Source of the DNA: an uncultured Bacteriovorax sp.
GTDB taxonomy: Bacteria > Bdellovibrionota > Bacteriovoracia > Bacteriovoracales > Bacteriovoracaceae
NCBI GenBank assembly: GCA_946480715.1
Contig: CAMLKK010000005.1
Location: 1 to 64,000 of the forward strand
Length of the DNA: 64,000 bases
Direction of reading: 5' to 3'
The stretch's first letter is position 1; every line of letters starts with the position of its first letter. A program made the translations under genes and the position numbers. Positions 37,841 through 46,938 of the stretch are shown in pieces. The notes below the pieces were generated by a model. It had not been told where the DNA came from and searched no databases. It saw only the letters and a program-made list of their open reading frames with translations.

Positions 37841-38686
37841 TTAAAAACTCGGTGTTTCGATTTCTGATGATTCTTTAATAACTTCTGTTTGCTTTGAAAG
37901 CTGTTGATCAACTGCTTGATCCTGATCGTTCATTTTCTTTAACTGCATATTGGCGAGAGTGCTGAATCGTGTGCCAGGAAATTTTTCCATAACTTCTTTG
38001 AGTTTCAACTGAGCTTCAGTATTTTTGTTCAAATTCAAAAGTGTGATGGCCTGTTGATAAAGTGGAGCAGGTTCACTCACGCAAGTTCCTTTTCCAGCTT
38101 CGCGGAAAGATTTAAGTGCTTTTTGAAATTGAAACTCTTCGCTGTAAAGTTCACCCATTTTGAAGTGAGCAGCACAGTAGTCTTCTCTTTCTTTTAATGA
38201 TTTTTCTAAAAACTCGAAAGCTCCGCGACGATCACCTTCTTTCAATGAAAGAAGAGCAAGATTGTAGAAGTTGCGGTATTGGTTTGTGTAAGTAAGATCC
38301 ATCGTCACTTTTTCAAACTGCTCGCGAGCTTCTTTGATTTTATTTTTGGCCATGTAGAGATTGCCTAAGTTCACACGAGCATCTGAATTTTTTGAATCTA
38401 AACTAATGGCCTCTTTCAATTCTTGTTCAGCCAGCGGGATTTGATTTTTGAAATAGTAGGCCATCCCAAGATTCGTTCTGATGAGAGAATCTTTAGGAGC
38501 AAGTTCTTTTGCTTTTAAAAGATTAATGAGGGCCTTGTTGTATTCTTTGTTTACAAGTTCAGACGTACCTTGTCCGTAATAAACATCCGCCTTTCTTTCT
38601 TCAGGCGTTTTATCTTTAACTGTATTTGATGAACAAGAAAGTGTGAGTAATAAACTCAAACCACAGATAACTGAAAATTTATTCAT
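37841..38686 (-). CDS. TPR lipoprotein, PilF/PilW-like
   Basis: 281 residues from ATG 38686, chosen because GAGG lies eight bases upstream and a lipoprotein signal peptide follows (NKFSVICGLSLLLTLSCSS, Cys18; the -3 residue is Thr, so the lipobox is imperfect). A longer frame from 38800 would run into the neighbouring gene. At least five TPR units follow: ADVYYGQGTSELVNKEYNKALINLLKAKEL, then IRTNLGMAYYFKNQIPLAEQEL, ARVNLGNLYMAKNKIKEAREQ and so on. PilF/PilW is the pilotin that places the PilQ secretin of type IV pili in the outer membrane; rodZ is its usual neighbour, as here. No other pilus gene is in the window, so a general TPR scaffold is the alternative. Confidence 0.78.
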   Translation of the reverse strand: MNKFSVICGLSLLLTLSCSSNTVKDKTPEERKADVYYGQGTSELVNKEYNKALINLLKAKELAPKDSLIRTNLGMAYYFKNQIPLAEQELKEAISLDSKNSDARVNLGNLYMAKNKIKEAREQFEKVTMDLTYTNQYRNFYNLALLSLKEGDRRGAFEFLEKSLKEREDYCAAHFKMGELYSEEFQFQKALKSFREAGKGTCVSEPAPLYQQAITLLNLNKNTEAQLKLKEVMEKFPGTRFSTLANMQLKKMNDQDQAVDQQLSKQTEVIKESSEIETPSF

Positions 38687-38729
38687 GAAAAAAACCTCAC
38701 ATCTCAATCCATTAAGATATGAAGATATT

Positions 38730-39854
38730 CTAAGCGTTATCCTTCCTTCTTGTAAATACACCGACAGTTTCAAAATGCTGAGTTGAAGGAAAAAGATCAA
38801 AGAGATCTACACTCACAAGATCGTACTGATTAAGGACTGATAATGTGTCTCTAGCAAAACTTGAGGGTTCACAGGCAATGAAGATGAATCCTTGAGGTTT
38901 GAATTCATTTAGAAACTCAGAAATATTTTTCAATCCAGAGCGAGGAGGATCAAAAACAATCCAATCTGGACGAGGAACGCCTTGAGCTTTGAGACCAATC
39001 AGAGACTTGAGAGCAGCTTTGTCATAGAGGTCAATCGAGAAAAAACGCTGATGAGCGTGGGTCATTGGAGTTGTGCGATATTTATCCACAACAATGGTCG
39101 TATTTCTGAATTTTACAGAGAGGTTTCCGTTTCCACCAAACAGATCGTAGATCACCGATTTCGGAGGAATAACTTCTTCAGCTTTTTTCTGAACCCAAGA
39201 TTTTAATGTCTCATTCATTTCTGGATTTACCTGAGTAAAACCACCATGAGCATACGATTTATTGACTGCTGTTTGAACATTATGGCCTTGGCCTTTTTCT
39301 TTTGAGTAAATTTCAATATGGCCTTTCACTGGTTCTTTTTGAACAAGTCGAAGCCATGAATTCTCAGCGTAAAGAGCGCGCAGTTCATAGGCAACACTCG
39401 GGTCTGTAATCAAACATTCTGGCACTGGAACGATCGCCATTTGTTCGTTCATTAATCCTAAAAGTTTTTTTGATTTATCATAGTGAAGCTGAAGTCGATT
39501 ACGATATCCAAGTCTTCTTTTTGCTCCATGAACAGTGATGTCGATGGCCGGAAATTTTATGAGATGGCGCTTTAAAGCATTGTGTTTGAATTCGAGTTCT
39601 TTTTCATAGCTTGTGTGTTGGAAATCGCATCCATTGCAGGCATTAAAATGCACACAATCCGGTTTCTGACGAAACGGGGAAGGAGTGTTTACCGCAGTCA
39701 ATTTCGCAAATTGCACACCTTTTTTCTGAGAATAGACCTCGGCACTTACGGCTTCTTCAGGAAGTGTTTTCTTGATAAAAGTAATCTGGCCTTCTTCTTT
39801 AGAGACACCTTGTCCAATTGGGTCGATATGTTCGATTCTGAAGTCTGTTTTCAT
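38730..39854 (-). CDS. RNA m5U methyltransferase, TrmA/RlmD (RumA) family
   Basis: 374 residues. N-terminal TRAM-like domain (1-55), then four cysteines expected to bind an Fe-S cluster: Cys67, Cys73, Cys76 (CVHFNACNGCDFQH) and Cys147. The methyltransferase domain shows YDLFGGNGNLS (236-246), the DPPRSG motif (302-307), catalytic Cys328 and the closing FETVGVF with the general-base Glu362. The catalytic motif reads ACEPSSFARD where most of the family has SCNPxTxARD; the cysteine and RD are kept. RlmD methylates U1939 of 23S rRNA, RlmC U747, TrmA tRNA U54; Fe-S cysteines exclude TrmA, so this is of the RlmC/RlmD type, exact target unknown. It lies divergent from lepA. Confidence 0.85.
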   Translation of the reverse strand: MKTDFRIEHIDPIGQGVSKEEGQITFIKKTLPEEAVSAEVYSQKKGVQFAKLTAVNTPSPFRQKPDCVHFNACNGCDFQHTSYEKELEFKHNALKRHLIKFPAIDITVHGAKRRLGYRNRLQLHYDKSKKLLGLMNEQMAIVPVPECLITDPSVAYELRALYAENSWLRLVQKEPVKGHIEIYSKEKGQGHNVQTAVNKSYAHGGFTQVNPEMNETLKSWVQKKAEEVIPPKSVIYDLFGGNGNLSVKFRNTTIVVDKYRTTPMTHAHQRFFSIDLYDKAALKSLIGLKAQGVPRPDWIVFDPPRSGLKNISEFLNEFKPQGFIFIACEPSSFARDTLSVLNQYDLVSVDLFDLFPSTQHFETVGVFTRRKDNA

Positions 39855-39945
39855 GTTTTTTCGCTCTTAAATAATTCAAATTCTATGTTTCTGATGTTAT
39901 GCTTCGCTATTAGTTTTTCTTAATTGGGCCCATCCACGGAAATTT

Positions 39946-41745
39946 ATGGATCAGAGATTTATTCGCAACTTTTCTATCATTGCTCACATTGACCACGGTA
40001 AATCGACACTTGCCGATCGTATCATGGAAGCGACCAACGCTGTTAGTAATCGAGAAAAAAAGGATCGATTACTAGACAATATGGATCTAGAACGTGAACG
40101 CGGAATCACAATTAAAGCTCAAGCCGTTCGTATCCCTTATAAAGCGAAAGATGGCAATGTGTATTATTTTAATTTGATCGATACTCCGGGGCACGTTGAT
40201 TTTTCGTACGAAGTTTCAAGGTCTCTGGCCTCTTGTGATGGGGCCCTGCTGGTCGTGGATGCCTCTCAAGGGGTTGAAGCGCAAACTTTAGCTAACGTTT
40301 ACATGGCCATTGATAACGATCTGGAAATTCTTCCGGTTATTAATAAAATTGATTTACCACACGCGGATGCTCCAAGAGTAAAAAAAGAAGTCGAAGACAT
40401 CATCGGGATTGATACAAGTGAAGCTTGTGAAGTTTCGGCGAAAAGTGGGATCGGAATCGACAGTTTGCTTGAAGAAATTGTTAAAAAAATTCCAGCACCA
40501 ACAGGTAAAGCAACAAACGATCTGCAATGTTTAATTTTCGATTCATGGTTTGATGTTTACCAAGGTGTAGTCATCCTCGTGAGAGTTGTTGAAGGGACAT
40601 TGAAGAAAAGAGAAAAAATCTTTTTGAAAAACTCTGCTCAAGAATATGAAGTTTTAAAACTAGCGGTGAATTCACCGTTTTTCACTGAGCTTGATGAACT
40701 AACGGCCGGTGAAGTAGGAATGTTAATTTGTGGTATCAAAAATATTCGTGATGTTAGTGTTGGTGACACTGTTGTTCACGCCAACAAAAAAGAGACTCCA
40801 AATCTTCCGGGATATATGGAAGTAAAACCAATGGTATTCTGCGGGATCTTCCCGGTGGATTCACCTGACTATGAAAATCTAAAAGAAGCACTTGAGAAAC
40901 TTGCTCTCAACGATGCTTCGTTTACTTACGAGCCGGAGAGTTCAGCGGCGCTTGGATTTGGTTTCCGCTGCGGATTCTTGGGTCTTCTGCATATGAACAT
41001 TATTCAGGAGCGTCTTGAGCGCGAATTCGGACTGGCGCTCATTTCAACAGCTCCGTCGGTGAGCTACAAAGTTTTAAAAACAAACGGCGAAGAGCTGATG
41101 ATTTCAAACCCAAGTGAAATGCCTGAGACGGGAGAAATCGATACAGTCAGTGAACCAATGGTTAAACTTTCTATTCACGTTCCGAACGAATACGTCGGGC
41201 GTATGATTACTTTGTGTGAAGAGCGCAGAGGTATTCAGACGGAAATTAAATACATCACTGAAGATCGCGTTCAGGTTATTTATGACCTTCCACTTTCAGA
41301 AATGGTTTTCGATTTCTACGATAAACTCAAAGGTCTCACGAAAGGTTACGCCTCGATGGACTATGAGTTCACAGATTACGCCGTCGCGGCCCTCGTTAAA
41401 GTCGATATCCTTCTCAATGGCGACAAAGTAGATGCGTTATCAATCATCTGCCATCGGGACAATGCGTTCTATAAGGGACGTGACCTAGTGCAGAAACTAC
41501 AAAAATTAATTGATCGTCAACAGTTTGATGTTGCGGTCCAAGCCGCTATTGGTGCTAAAATAGTTGCCAGAGAAACAGTTAAGGCCCTTCGTAAGAACGT
41601 ACTCGCTAAATGTTATGGTGGTGATATTTCACGTAAACGTAAACTTTTAGAGAAACAGAAAGAAGGGAAGAAGCGCATGAAGATGGTGGGATCAGTGGAA
41701 GTTCCCCAAGAAGCGTTCCTGGCAGTACTTTCGACGGACGAATAA
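39946..41745 (+). CDS. lepA: Elongation factor 4 (back-translocase)
   Basis: 599 residues, the usual length. LepA/EF4 is a ribosome-bound GTPase related to EF-G, with roles in 30S assembly and translation under stress. G motifs: AHIDHGKST (G1), RGITIKAQ (G2), DTPGHVDF (G3) and NKIDLP (G4). The C-terminal LepA-specific domain is recognisable from [21 protein letters not shown] and [15 protein letters not shown] sequence, ending in [22 protein letters not shown]. The ATG at 39946 follows CGGAAA. It is followed 10 bases later by an unknown gene on the same strand, so they are probably cotranscribed. Confidence 0.98.
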   Translation: MDQRFIRNFSIIAHIDHGKSTLADRIMEATNAVSNREKKDRLLDNMDLERERGITIKAQAVRIPYKAKDGNVYYFNLIDTPGHVDFSYEVSRSLASCDGALLVVDASQGVEAQTLANVYMAIDNDLEILPVINKIDLPHADAPRVKKEVEDIIGIDTSEACEVSAKSGIGIDSLLEEIVKKIPAPTGKATNDLQCLIFDSWFDVYQGVVILVRVVEGTLKKREKIFLKNSAQEYEVLKLAVNSPFFTELDELTAGEVGMLICGIKNIRDVSVGDTVVHANKKETPNLPGYMEVKPMVFCGIFPVDSPDYENLKEALEKLALNDASFTYEPESSAALGFGFRCGFLGLLHMNIIQERLEREFGLALISTAPSVSYKVLKTNGEELMISNPSEMPETGEIDTVSEPMVKLSIHVPNEYVGRMITLCEERRGIQTEIKYITEDRVQVIYDLPLSEMVFDFYDKLKGLTKGYASMDYEFTDYAVAALVKVDILLNGDKVDALSIICHRDNAFYKGRDLVQKLQKLIDRQQFDVAVQAAIGAKIVARETVKALRKNVLAKCYGGDISRKRKLLEKQKEGKKRMKMVGSVEVPQEAFLAVLSTDE

Positions 41746-41755
41746 TAAGGAAATT

Positions 41756-42379
41756 ATGCATCCTCTACTCAAAGAACATTTTTTAAAGGCCCTCGACATT
41801 TACACTCAAGGTGTACACTACGATACATTGCTTGAAGCTAAAAAAGAGTACTTCACGATCACTGGCCAAGCTAATGACGATGATGATGATTTCGAAGCTC
41901 GCATGAACTCGTTTAATGAGTGGTATGTTCTGCAGTTCATTTCTAAACGTGGAACTCGCACAGTAATCAGCGATTACCTCATCAATAACCCAGTTGATGA
42001 TTTCCTGGCGAAATCACTCTCTGGTGTGAACTATTCACTTTATGAATATGTCGGAAAGAACTTTCGTGGATACGATGTTCTCTACGATATGCTTCACGAT
42101 AAAAAAATCTCTCTTCCTAAAGGAGAGTCACTTCCATCAATCATCAAAGACGACATCTTCGTAGGCCGAGTTCTCACTTACGAAAATCAAAACTTCTTAA
42201 TGAATGGTTTATGTGTAATTCCTAAAGAAGTTCGCGGCATTCTTAAAAAAGAATGTAAGCGCGTTCGTAAGCTTAAAAATCCAGGTGAAGAATTGAAGTT
42301 TTTGTTAAAGACAGAATCATTCAAAACAAAATGGATTCGCTACGGACACGTTGACGCCACTAAAATTTTCCAATTTTAG
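41756..42379 (+). CDS. Cytoplasmic protein of unknown function
   Basis: 207 residues, no signal peptide or membrane helix. Helical, with a short acidic run DDDDDFEAR around 40-50 and a basic C-terminal third (KKECKRVRKLKNPGEELKFLL). There is an aromatic-rich middle (SLYEYVGKNFRGYDVLYDML). No catalytic motif is visible and I do not recognise a family. ATG 41756 follows AAGGAAAT. It starts 10 bases after lepA and ends 9 bases before the MBOAT gene, so it sits in one run of genes from lepA to the family 2 glycosyltransferase; that placement may be accidental. Confidence 0.75.
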   Translation: MHPLLKEHFLKALDIYTQGVHYDTLLEAKKEYFTITGQANDDDDDFEARMNSFNEWYVLQFISKRGTRTVISDYLINNPVDDFLAKSLSGVNYSLYEYVGKNFRGYDVLYDMLHDKKISLPKGESLPSIIKDDIFVGRVLTYENQNFLMNGLCVIPKEVRGILKKECKRVRKLKNPGEELKFLLKTESFKTKWIRYGHVDATKIFQF

Positions 42380-42388
42380 TGAGTCTTA

Positions 42389-43795
42389 ATGCTGTTTACT
42401 AGCTACGAATTCCTCTTTTTATTTTTCCCGATTGTTTTCATTCTTTATTATGTAGTGATGCCAAAAAAGGTGAAGTTGCCCTTCATCTTTTTGGCGAGCT
42501 GCTTTTTTTATGGGTTCTGGAGCTTTAAGTTCCTTCCACTTTTATTACTCACGATTTTCACTGACTTTAAACTGGGTCAGATCATCGGACGAACGACCGA
42601 CGAAAAAAGAAAATACTCGCTCGTTGTTTTTTCCGTTGTACTCAACCTTACGTTTCTTGGATTTTTTAAATACTTTAATTTTTTTCTCGATAACACCAAT
42701 TCGATTTTAGGATTGCTTGGATATAAAGAGCTGCATGGAATCGGAACAATTATTCTTCCGCTTGGGATTTCCTTTTATACATTTCAGTCGATGAGTTACA
42801 CGATTGATGTTTATCGTAGCAAATTTAAACCTTATGAAGAGTTTCTTCCTTTCGCAGCTTACGTTACATTCTTTCCGCATTTAATTGCCGGACCTATTGT
42901 TCGTCACTCAGAAATGGTGACCCAGTTAAGTAAGAGTAGTGAAAAAGCATTCAATCTTGATCTCGCGACTCGAGGTATAGTTTATTTTGTCATTGGTATC
43001 AGTAAAAAAATTCTTATCGCAGACAATATTGCAGCTTCCATCAATCCTGTTATTTCGATGATGGACGTAGCGACCACTGCGGAAGCCTGGGCCTGCGCTT
43101 TAGGATATACTTTCCAACTTTATTTTGATTTTTCAGGTTACACCGATATGGCCATTGGGCTCGGACTTATCTTTGGTGTTCGTTTTCCGCAGAACTTTAA
43201 TTCGCCTTATAAAAGTTTCAGCATTACCGATTTTTGGCGCCGTTGGCACATGACTCTTAGTTTTTGGCTGAGAGATTATCTCTACATTTCACTGGGTGGA
43301 AACCGTAACGGTATCACTCGCACTTACTTCAATCTCTTCATGACAATGTTGTTAGGAGGATTGTGGCATGGAGCTTCATGGACATTTGTTCTCTGGGGAG
43401 CTTTTCACGGGATTCTTCTCGTTATTGAAAAATATTTCAAACTGGATGTAAGGCCTAAAAAGGCTTTCTTCAGAACATTCATCACCTTTTTCCTTGTTGT
43501 TTTTGGTTGGGTCCTTTTCCGAGCAGAGCACATGGACTTACTTATTGTTTGGCTGAATAAATTGTTCTCATTCGAAGGTGGGTGGAAACTCATTCACTTT
43601 ACGGCGCGCACTCGCGACCGTTTTGCTGCTGCGATGGTGATTGGGGCATTTATTATTTGGTTCTGTAAAAATACAACTGAGTTGGACTTGAAGTTTGTTC
43701 CATCTAAAAAACTGGCCATTGCCCTTGCAGTCCTCTTTTTTGCGGCCGTTTTATTTTTGGGTAGTGATTCACCATTTTTGTATTTTCAATTTTAG
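42389..43795 (+). CDS. MBOAT-family O-acyltransferase (AlgI/DltB-like)
   Basis: 468 residues with about eleven transmembrane helices. AlgI-type MBOAT proteins pass acetyl groups across the inner membrane onto exopolysaccharide or other surface sugars. Hallmarks: LPLGISFYTFQSMSYTIDVYR, AGPIVRHSEM, the LYFDFSGYTDMAIGLGLIFG motif, RRWHMTLSFWLRDYLYISLGG (His287), and the catalytic His327 in GLWHGASWTFVLWGAFHG. It is 9 bases before a gene for an SGNH-like protein, the usual partner (AlgX/AlgJ/PatB style) that completes acyl transfer in the periplasm, and one base further comes a glycosyltransferase. This makes an O-acylation module for a surface glycan; the glycan is not known. Confidence 0.92.
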   Translation: MLFTSYEFLFLFFPIVFILYYVVMPKKVKLPFIFLASCFFYGFWSFKFLPLLLLTIFTDFKLGQIIGRTTDEKRKYSLVVFSVVLNLTFLGFFKYFNFFLDNTNSILGLLGYKELHGIGTIILPLGISFYTFQSMSYTIDVYRSKFKPYEEFLPFAAYVTFFPHLIAGPIVRHSEMVTQLSKSSEKAFNLDLATRGIVYFVIGISKKILIADNIAASINPVISMMDVATTAEAWACALGYTFQLYFDFSGYTDMAIGLGLIFGVRFPQNFNSPYKSFSITDFWRRWHMTLSFWLRDYLYISLGGNRNGITRTYFNLFMTMLLGGLWHGASWTFVLWGAFHGILLVIEKYFKLDVRPKKAFFRTFITFFLVVFGWVLFRAEHMDLLIVWLNKLFSFEGGWKLIHFTARTRDRFAAAMVIGAFIIWFCKNTTELDLKFVPSKKLAIALAVLFFAAVLFLGSDSPFLYFQF

Positions 43796-43803
43796 AGAAA
43801 GAA

Positions 43804-44841
43804 ATGGATAAGATGTTTGTAAAATATTTTTTTGGAGCACTTTTACTTATCGCAATTGTATATTGTGCCTTCATCTCTTTCGTGAACCCACAGCAAACCG
43901 CTCCCATTTCATTGTCGGACAAGTTCCGGCCTTATCACGACAATTTTATTTTGCGAAAAGTTGAATTGATGGAGCAGAATAAATTCGAAACACTTATTTT
44001 GGGTTCATCAACATCAGAAGCTTTTTATACATCGGAAGTTGATCACTATTTTAAAACCAAAAGTTTTCACGGATCAATTGGGGGTGGAAATACTTTTGCT
44101 CGTTATGTTCTTTTTAAGAAAGCCCTAAAAAATTTCCCTGATATAAAGCGAGTGATTTATATCGCTGATTTCTACGAATTTAATCAGGATGAAATTCCCA
44201 ATGTTCTCGCTTTTAATAATGATATGAATAGTGAGTTGGAACCGCGATTTTGGCTTCACCATCAATTTGATTACCTCAAATATCTTTTTTCACATCAATT
44301 GATAGAATCTGCTTTTTCTGTCATGAAAAGAAAAAGTAAAGGCTATCAGTCACCGCTGTTGCCTGATGGTTCAACAACGACTTCTATGATCATGAGTACT
44401 GTCCAGACTGAAGAGGCTTTTAATTCAAAAATTGCCCCTGAAAATAAGCAAAAACTGCATGAAGAAATTCTGGAGAACAATGTAACGTACTCGCAAAATG
44501 TACTGGCCAATTTTGAAGAGCTTAATCCTGACGTTAAGTTCTATTATAAAAAATTGATTGATGAGGCGAGGGCCCGAAATGTTGAAGTGCTTTTTCTCTT
44601 AACACCATATCATCATGATTTTCGTAAACTGCTCTTTAAAGATGAAAAAATTGTTAAACGCTATGGAGAGTGGGAATCTTTCTTCAAAGGGCTGGCCGAA
44701 TCTCAAAACGTAAAAGTTTTTGATTTCCTTAATAGTGTCATTGCCACTGATCCTGAATCAGGTGTTTGGAGAGACGGAATTCATTTCAATACATTTGCTG
44801 CCAGCACATTCATTCAAAAGATGAGTGAAGGGACAAAATAA
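43804..44841 (+). CDS. SGNH-like periplasmic protein, acyltransferase partner
   Basis: 345 residues. One N-terminal transmembrane helix (about 8-28) anchors a periplasmic domain. The first SGNH block is TLILGSSTSEAFY near 63-73 (GSS for the GDS nucleophile, Ser68 or Ser69), and the last is WRDGIHFN with the Asp324/His327 pair, so a Ser-His-Asp triad is plausible. The middle (LKNFPDIKRVIYIADFYEFNQD) fits block II poorly, as in AlgX/AlgJ and DUF1574-like relatives. It follows the MBOAT gene by nine bases and its stop TAA overlaps the ATG of the glycosyltransferase by one base. Likely role: move acyl groups from the MBOAT protein onto a sugar. Confidence 0.8.
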   Translation: MDKMFVKYFFGALLLIAIVYCAFISFVNPQQTAPISLSDKFRPYHDNFILRKVELMEQNKFETLILGSSTSEAFYTSEVDHYFKTKSFHGSIGGGNTFARYVLFKKALKNFPDIKRVIYIADFYEFNQDEIPNVLAFNNDMNSELEPRFWLHHQFDYLKYLFSHQLIESAFSVMKRKSKGYQSPLLPDGSTTTSMIMSTVQTEEAFNSKIAPENKQKLHEEILENNVTYSQNVLANFEELNPDVKFYYKKLIDEARARNVEVLFLLTPYHHDFRKLLFKDEKIVKRYGEWESFFKGLAESQNVKVFDFLNSVIATDPESGVWRDGIHFNTFAASTFIQKMSEGTK

Positions 44842-45596
44842 TGATTAAATTATCGGTCGTCATCATCACGCTTAATGAAGAAAAGAACATTGGCCGATGT
44901 ATCGATTCCGTTGTCTCGGTGGCGGATGAAATTCTCGTAGTTGATTCGCTTTCAACTGATCGAACAAAAGATATTTGTATTTCTAAAGGCGCGCGTTTTG
45001 TTGAGCAAAAATTTTTAGGATATGTTGAGCAAAAAAACTTTGCTCTCAATTTGGCAACTCATGATTATGTTCTGTCTTTAGATGCTGATGAAGCGTTGGA
45101 TGAGACTCTGAAAGAATCGATAAAAATGATTAAGAATCGTTTTGATAAAGATGGTTATACGTTTAATCGTCTCACGAACTACAACGGCCATTGGGTTCGT
45201 CACTGCGGCTGGTATCCGGATACAAAATTGCGAGTGGTGAAAAAAGCTAAAGCGAAATGGGTAGGGAATAATCCGCACGATGCTTTAAATGTCGAAGGCG
45301 TTACTGGTCATTTGAGCGGTGATCTTCTTCATTACTCTTACGACTCGATTTCTTCACACGTTCTGCAAACAAATAAATTCAGCACCATTGAAGCGAAAAC
45401 TCTCTTTGATAAAGGGAAGCGCGCAACCCTGGTGAAACTTGTTACGAGACCGCCTTTCCAATTTTTCAAAGATTATTTTCTTAAGGCCGGATTTTTAGAC
45501 GGTAAATATGGTTTTGTTATTTGTTTCCTCAATTCGTTATACGTCTTGCTGAAATATGCAAAGATGATTGATCTTCAAAAGCAAAAAAAAGTATAA
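44841..45596 (+). CDS. Family 2 glycosyltransferase (WaaE/KdtX-like), copy A
   Basis: 251 residues. Inverting GT-A enzyme with the opening LSVVIITLNEEKNIGRCIDSV, nucleotide-sugar motif LVVDSLSTDRT and the DxD motif SLDADEAL (metal binding). The closest type is the LPS-core glycosyltransferase group WaaE/KdtX (beta-1,4-glucosyltransferase-like). It shares long stretches such as TNYNGHWVR, GWYPDTKLR and NPHD with the gene at 55470-56231, so the two are paralogues. Cytoplasmic face of the inner membrane, C-terminal hydrophobic helix included (FVICFLNSLYVLLKYAK). It begins one base inside the SGNH gene's stop and ends immediately against a convergent gene. Confidence 0.9.
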   Translation: MIKLSVVIITLNEEKNIGRCIDSVVSVADEILVVDSLSTDRTKDICISKGARFVEQKFLGYVEQKNFALNLATHDYVLSLDADEALDETLKESIKMIKNRFDKDGYTFNRLTNYNGHWVRHCGWYPDTKLRVVKKAKAKWVGNNPHDALNVEGVTGHLSGDLLHYSYDSISSHVLQTNKFSTIEAKTLFDKGKRATLVKLVTRPPFQFFKDYFLKAGFLDGKYGFVICFLNSLYVLLKYAKMIDLQKQKKV

Positions 45597-46352
45597 CTAT
45601 AACTTAGTGACGATAAGTTCCATCGAGCTTGCGCCTACAGTAAAATCAGCCGTGGCTGAGCTTAGATTATAATTCCCTTCGAATCGCACAAAAAGAATTT
45701 GACCAGCCTTCAAATAAAATTTTCGAGCTTCCGGTAGATAGGATGGATAACTAGTAGGGGGATCAAAAACTGTATCGTTATTATTGTCTCTTATATCGCG
45801 ACTTGATCCTTGACCCGAAAGATAAAAAGCTTGATGGGAAGTTGTAGCTATCGATAAATTATCAGCAACTGTTACGTTCACATTTGAATTCACGCTCACC
45901 ATACATCCCATCGAAATACAGACTTCATTGGCAAAATTACTTGAAGTTGATGCTAAAAATTTAATCTCATACCATCCATCAGATGGAATTTGATAGTAGT
46001 GAAAATTGGATCCTTCAGAGAATGCAGATGGATCAGCATCGACTGCAGTTTGTAAGCTTCCTGTTAAAATTGAATTGAAACTTATTCTTTTACGGAAAAC
46101 TGTACAAGTAGGACAATCTGAAGGCACTTCAAACTGACCATTAGTTCCTGTAAATGGCGTTGTGAGTTTTGCATGCACAACGATGCTGCCTGCAATTTTT
46201 TCAAAGTTCGAATTAATTTCACTCGCAGAAATGGGCGTTCCCGATGTGAACACAAAAAATCCTGGAAGATTTGTCGCTGCAACTCCAACGAGTGATGACA
46301 AACAAATCGTAAGTGCAACACCGTGAAAAAATCCAAATTTTTTGAAGTTCAT
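45597..46352 (-). CDS. Secreted beta-sandwich-like protein, unknown function
   Basis: 251 residues with an N-terminal hydrophobic signal (FHGVALTICLSSLVGVAATN). The short motif GTPISASEINSNFEKIAGS is like the linker motifs that precede C-terminal beta domains in phage tail-fibre and surface proteins. The C-terminal ~170 residues are strand-rich: FHYYQIPSDGWYEIKFLAS, QAFYLSGQG, KFYLKAGQILFVRFEG and a final FTVGASSMELIVTKL, whose order resembles C1q/TNF-like jelly rolls. That is a resemblance, not an identification. Cysteine pairs (CPTC, EVCISMGC) may form disulphides. It starts right after the lipoprotein gene stop (TAAATG), so the two are an operon. Confidence 0.68.
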   Translation of the reverse strand: MNFKKFGFFHGVALTICLSSLVGVAATNLPGFFVFTSGTPISASEINSNFEKIAGSIVVHAKLTTPFTGTNGQFEVPSDCPTCTVFRKRISFNSILTGSLQTAVDADPSAFSEGSNFHYYQIPSDGWYEIKFLASTSSNFANEVCISMGCMVSVNSNVNVTVADNLSIATTSHQAFYLSGQGSSRDIRDNNNDTVFDPPTSYPSYLPEARKFYLKAGQILFVRFEGNYNLSSATADFTVGASSMELIVTKL

Positions 46353-46802
46353 TTATTGTCCCCAGTAACTTAAATTCCAGCGATCACTGTTCCATTTCGC
46401 TGTCGTATTTTTTTTTGTTTCAAGAATCATTGTTGCGTACATTGTTTGCTGACAGTTTTCTTCAAGGAGATTTATTGTCACTGTGGCTTCTGGTGAAGCT
46501 AAGTTTATATTGGAAACTGAGCCACATTTCATTACTCCGGAGGCAACGTCTGGCCCTGAAAAAATGACAGCCGAGATCGTATAAGTTCCGTGTGGAATCA
46601 TGGCCGAATTTTCACTATCAAGTTTATAAAGTGATTTTGATTGTGTGCCTAAATCTGTTGTTTGGACAAAAGCACCGCCAACACTTGAAGTCTCTAAGGC
46701 CGCGTGACCAAGCACGAGTTTAAATCCACTTTTGGTTTTCGGTTTGTCCGAGCAACCAATCAGGATAAAAGTAAGAATGGAAAAGAAAAGGAGCTTTTGC
46801 AT
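46353..46802 (-). CDS. Lipoprotein, unknown function
   Basis: 149 residues. Lipobox LIGC with Cys17 (QKLLFFSILTFILIGCSD). The mature part (about 130 residues) is strand-rich with Ser/Thr/Val patches (SGFKLVLGHAALETSSVGGAFVQT, GTYTISAVIFSGP) and two further cysteines (MKCGSV, EENCQQT). This could be a small beta-sandwich on the outer membrane. No family recognised. Its stop abuts the ATG of the secreted beta-rich protein, with no base between, so the two products may act together at the surface. Confidence 0.7.
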   Translation of the reverse strand: MQKLLFFSILTFILIGCSDKPKTKSGFKLVLGHAALETSSVGGAFVQTTDLGTQSKSLYKLDSENSAMIPHGTYTISAVIFSGPDVASGVMKCGSVSNINLASPEATVTINLLEENCQQTMYATMILETKKNTTAKWNSDRWNLSYWGQ

Positions 46803-46938
46803 GTTAACTAATCGGAAATGGGGAACTAAACCTTAATCCTACTAACTTGATCCAACTTGTCGGATAAAAGCGCTTCTCCAATCTAGTTGCAGGGATTAAT
46901 ATTAAGTCGCTTACCATAATTTTCTGAAGGAGATCTCA

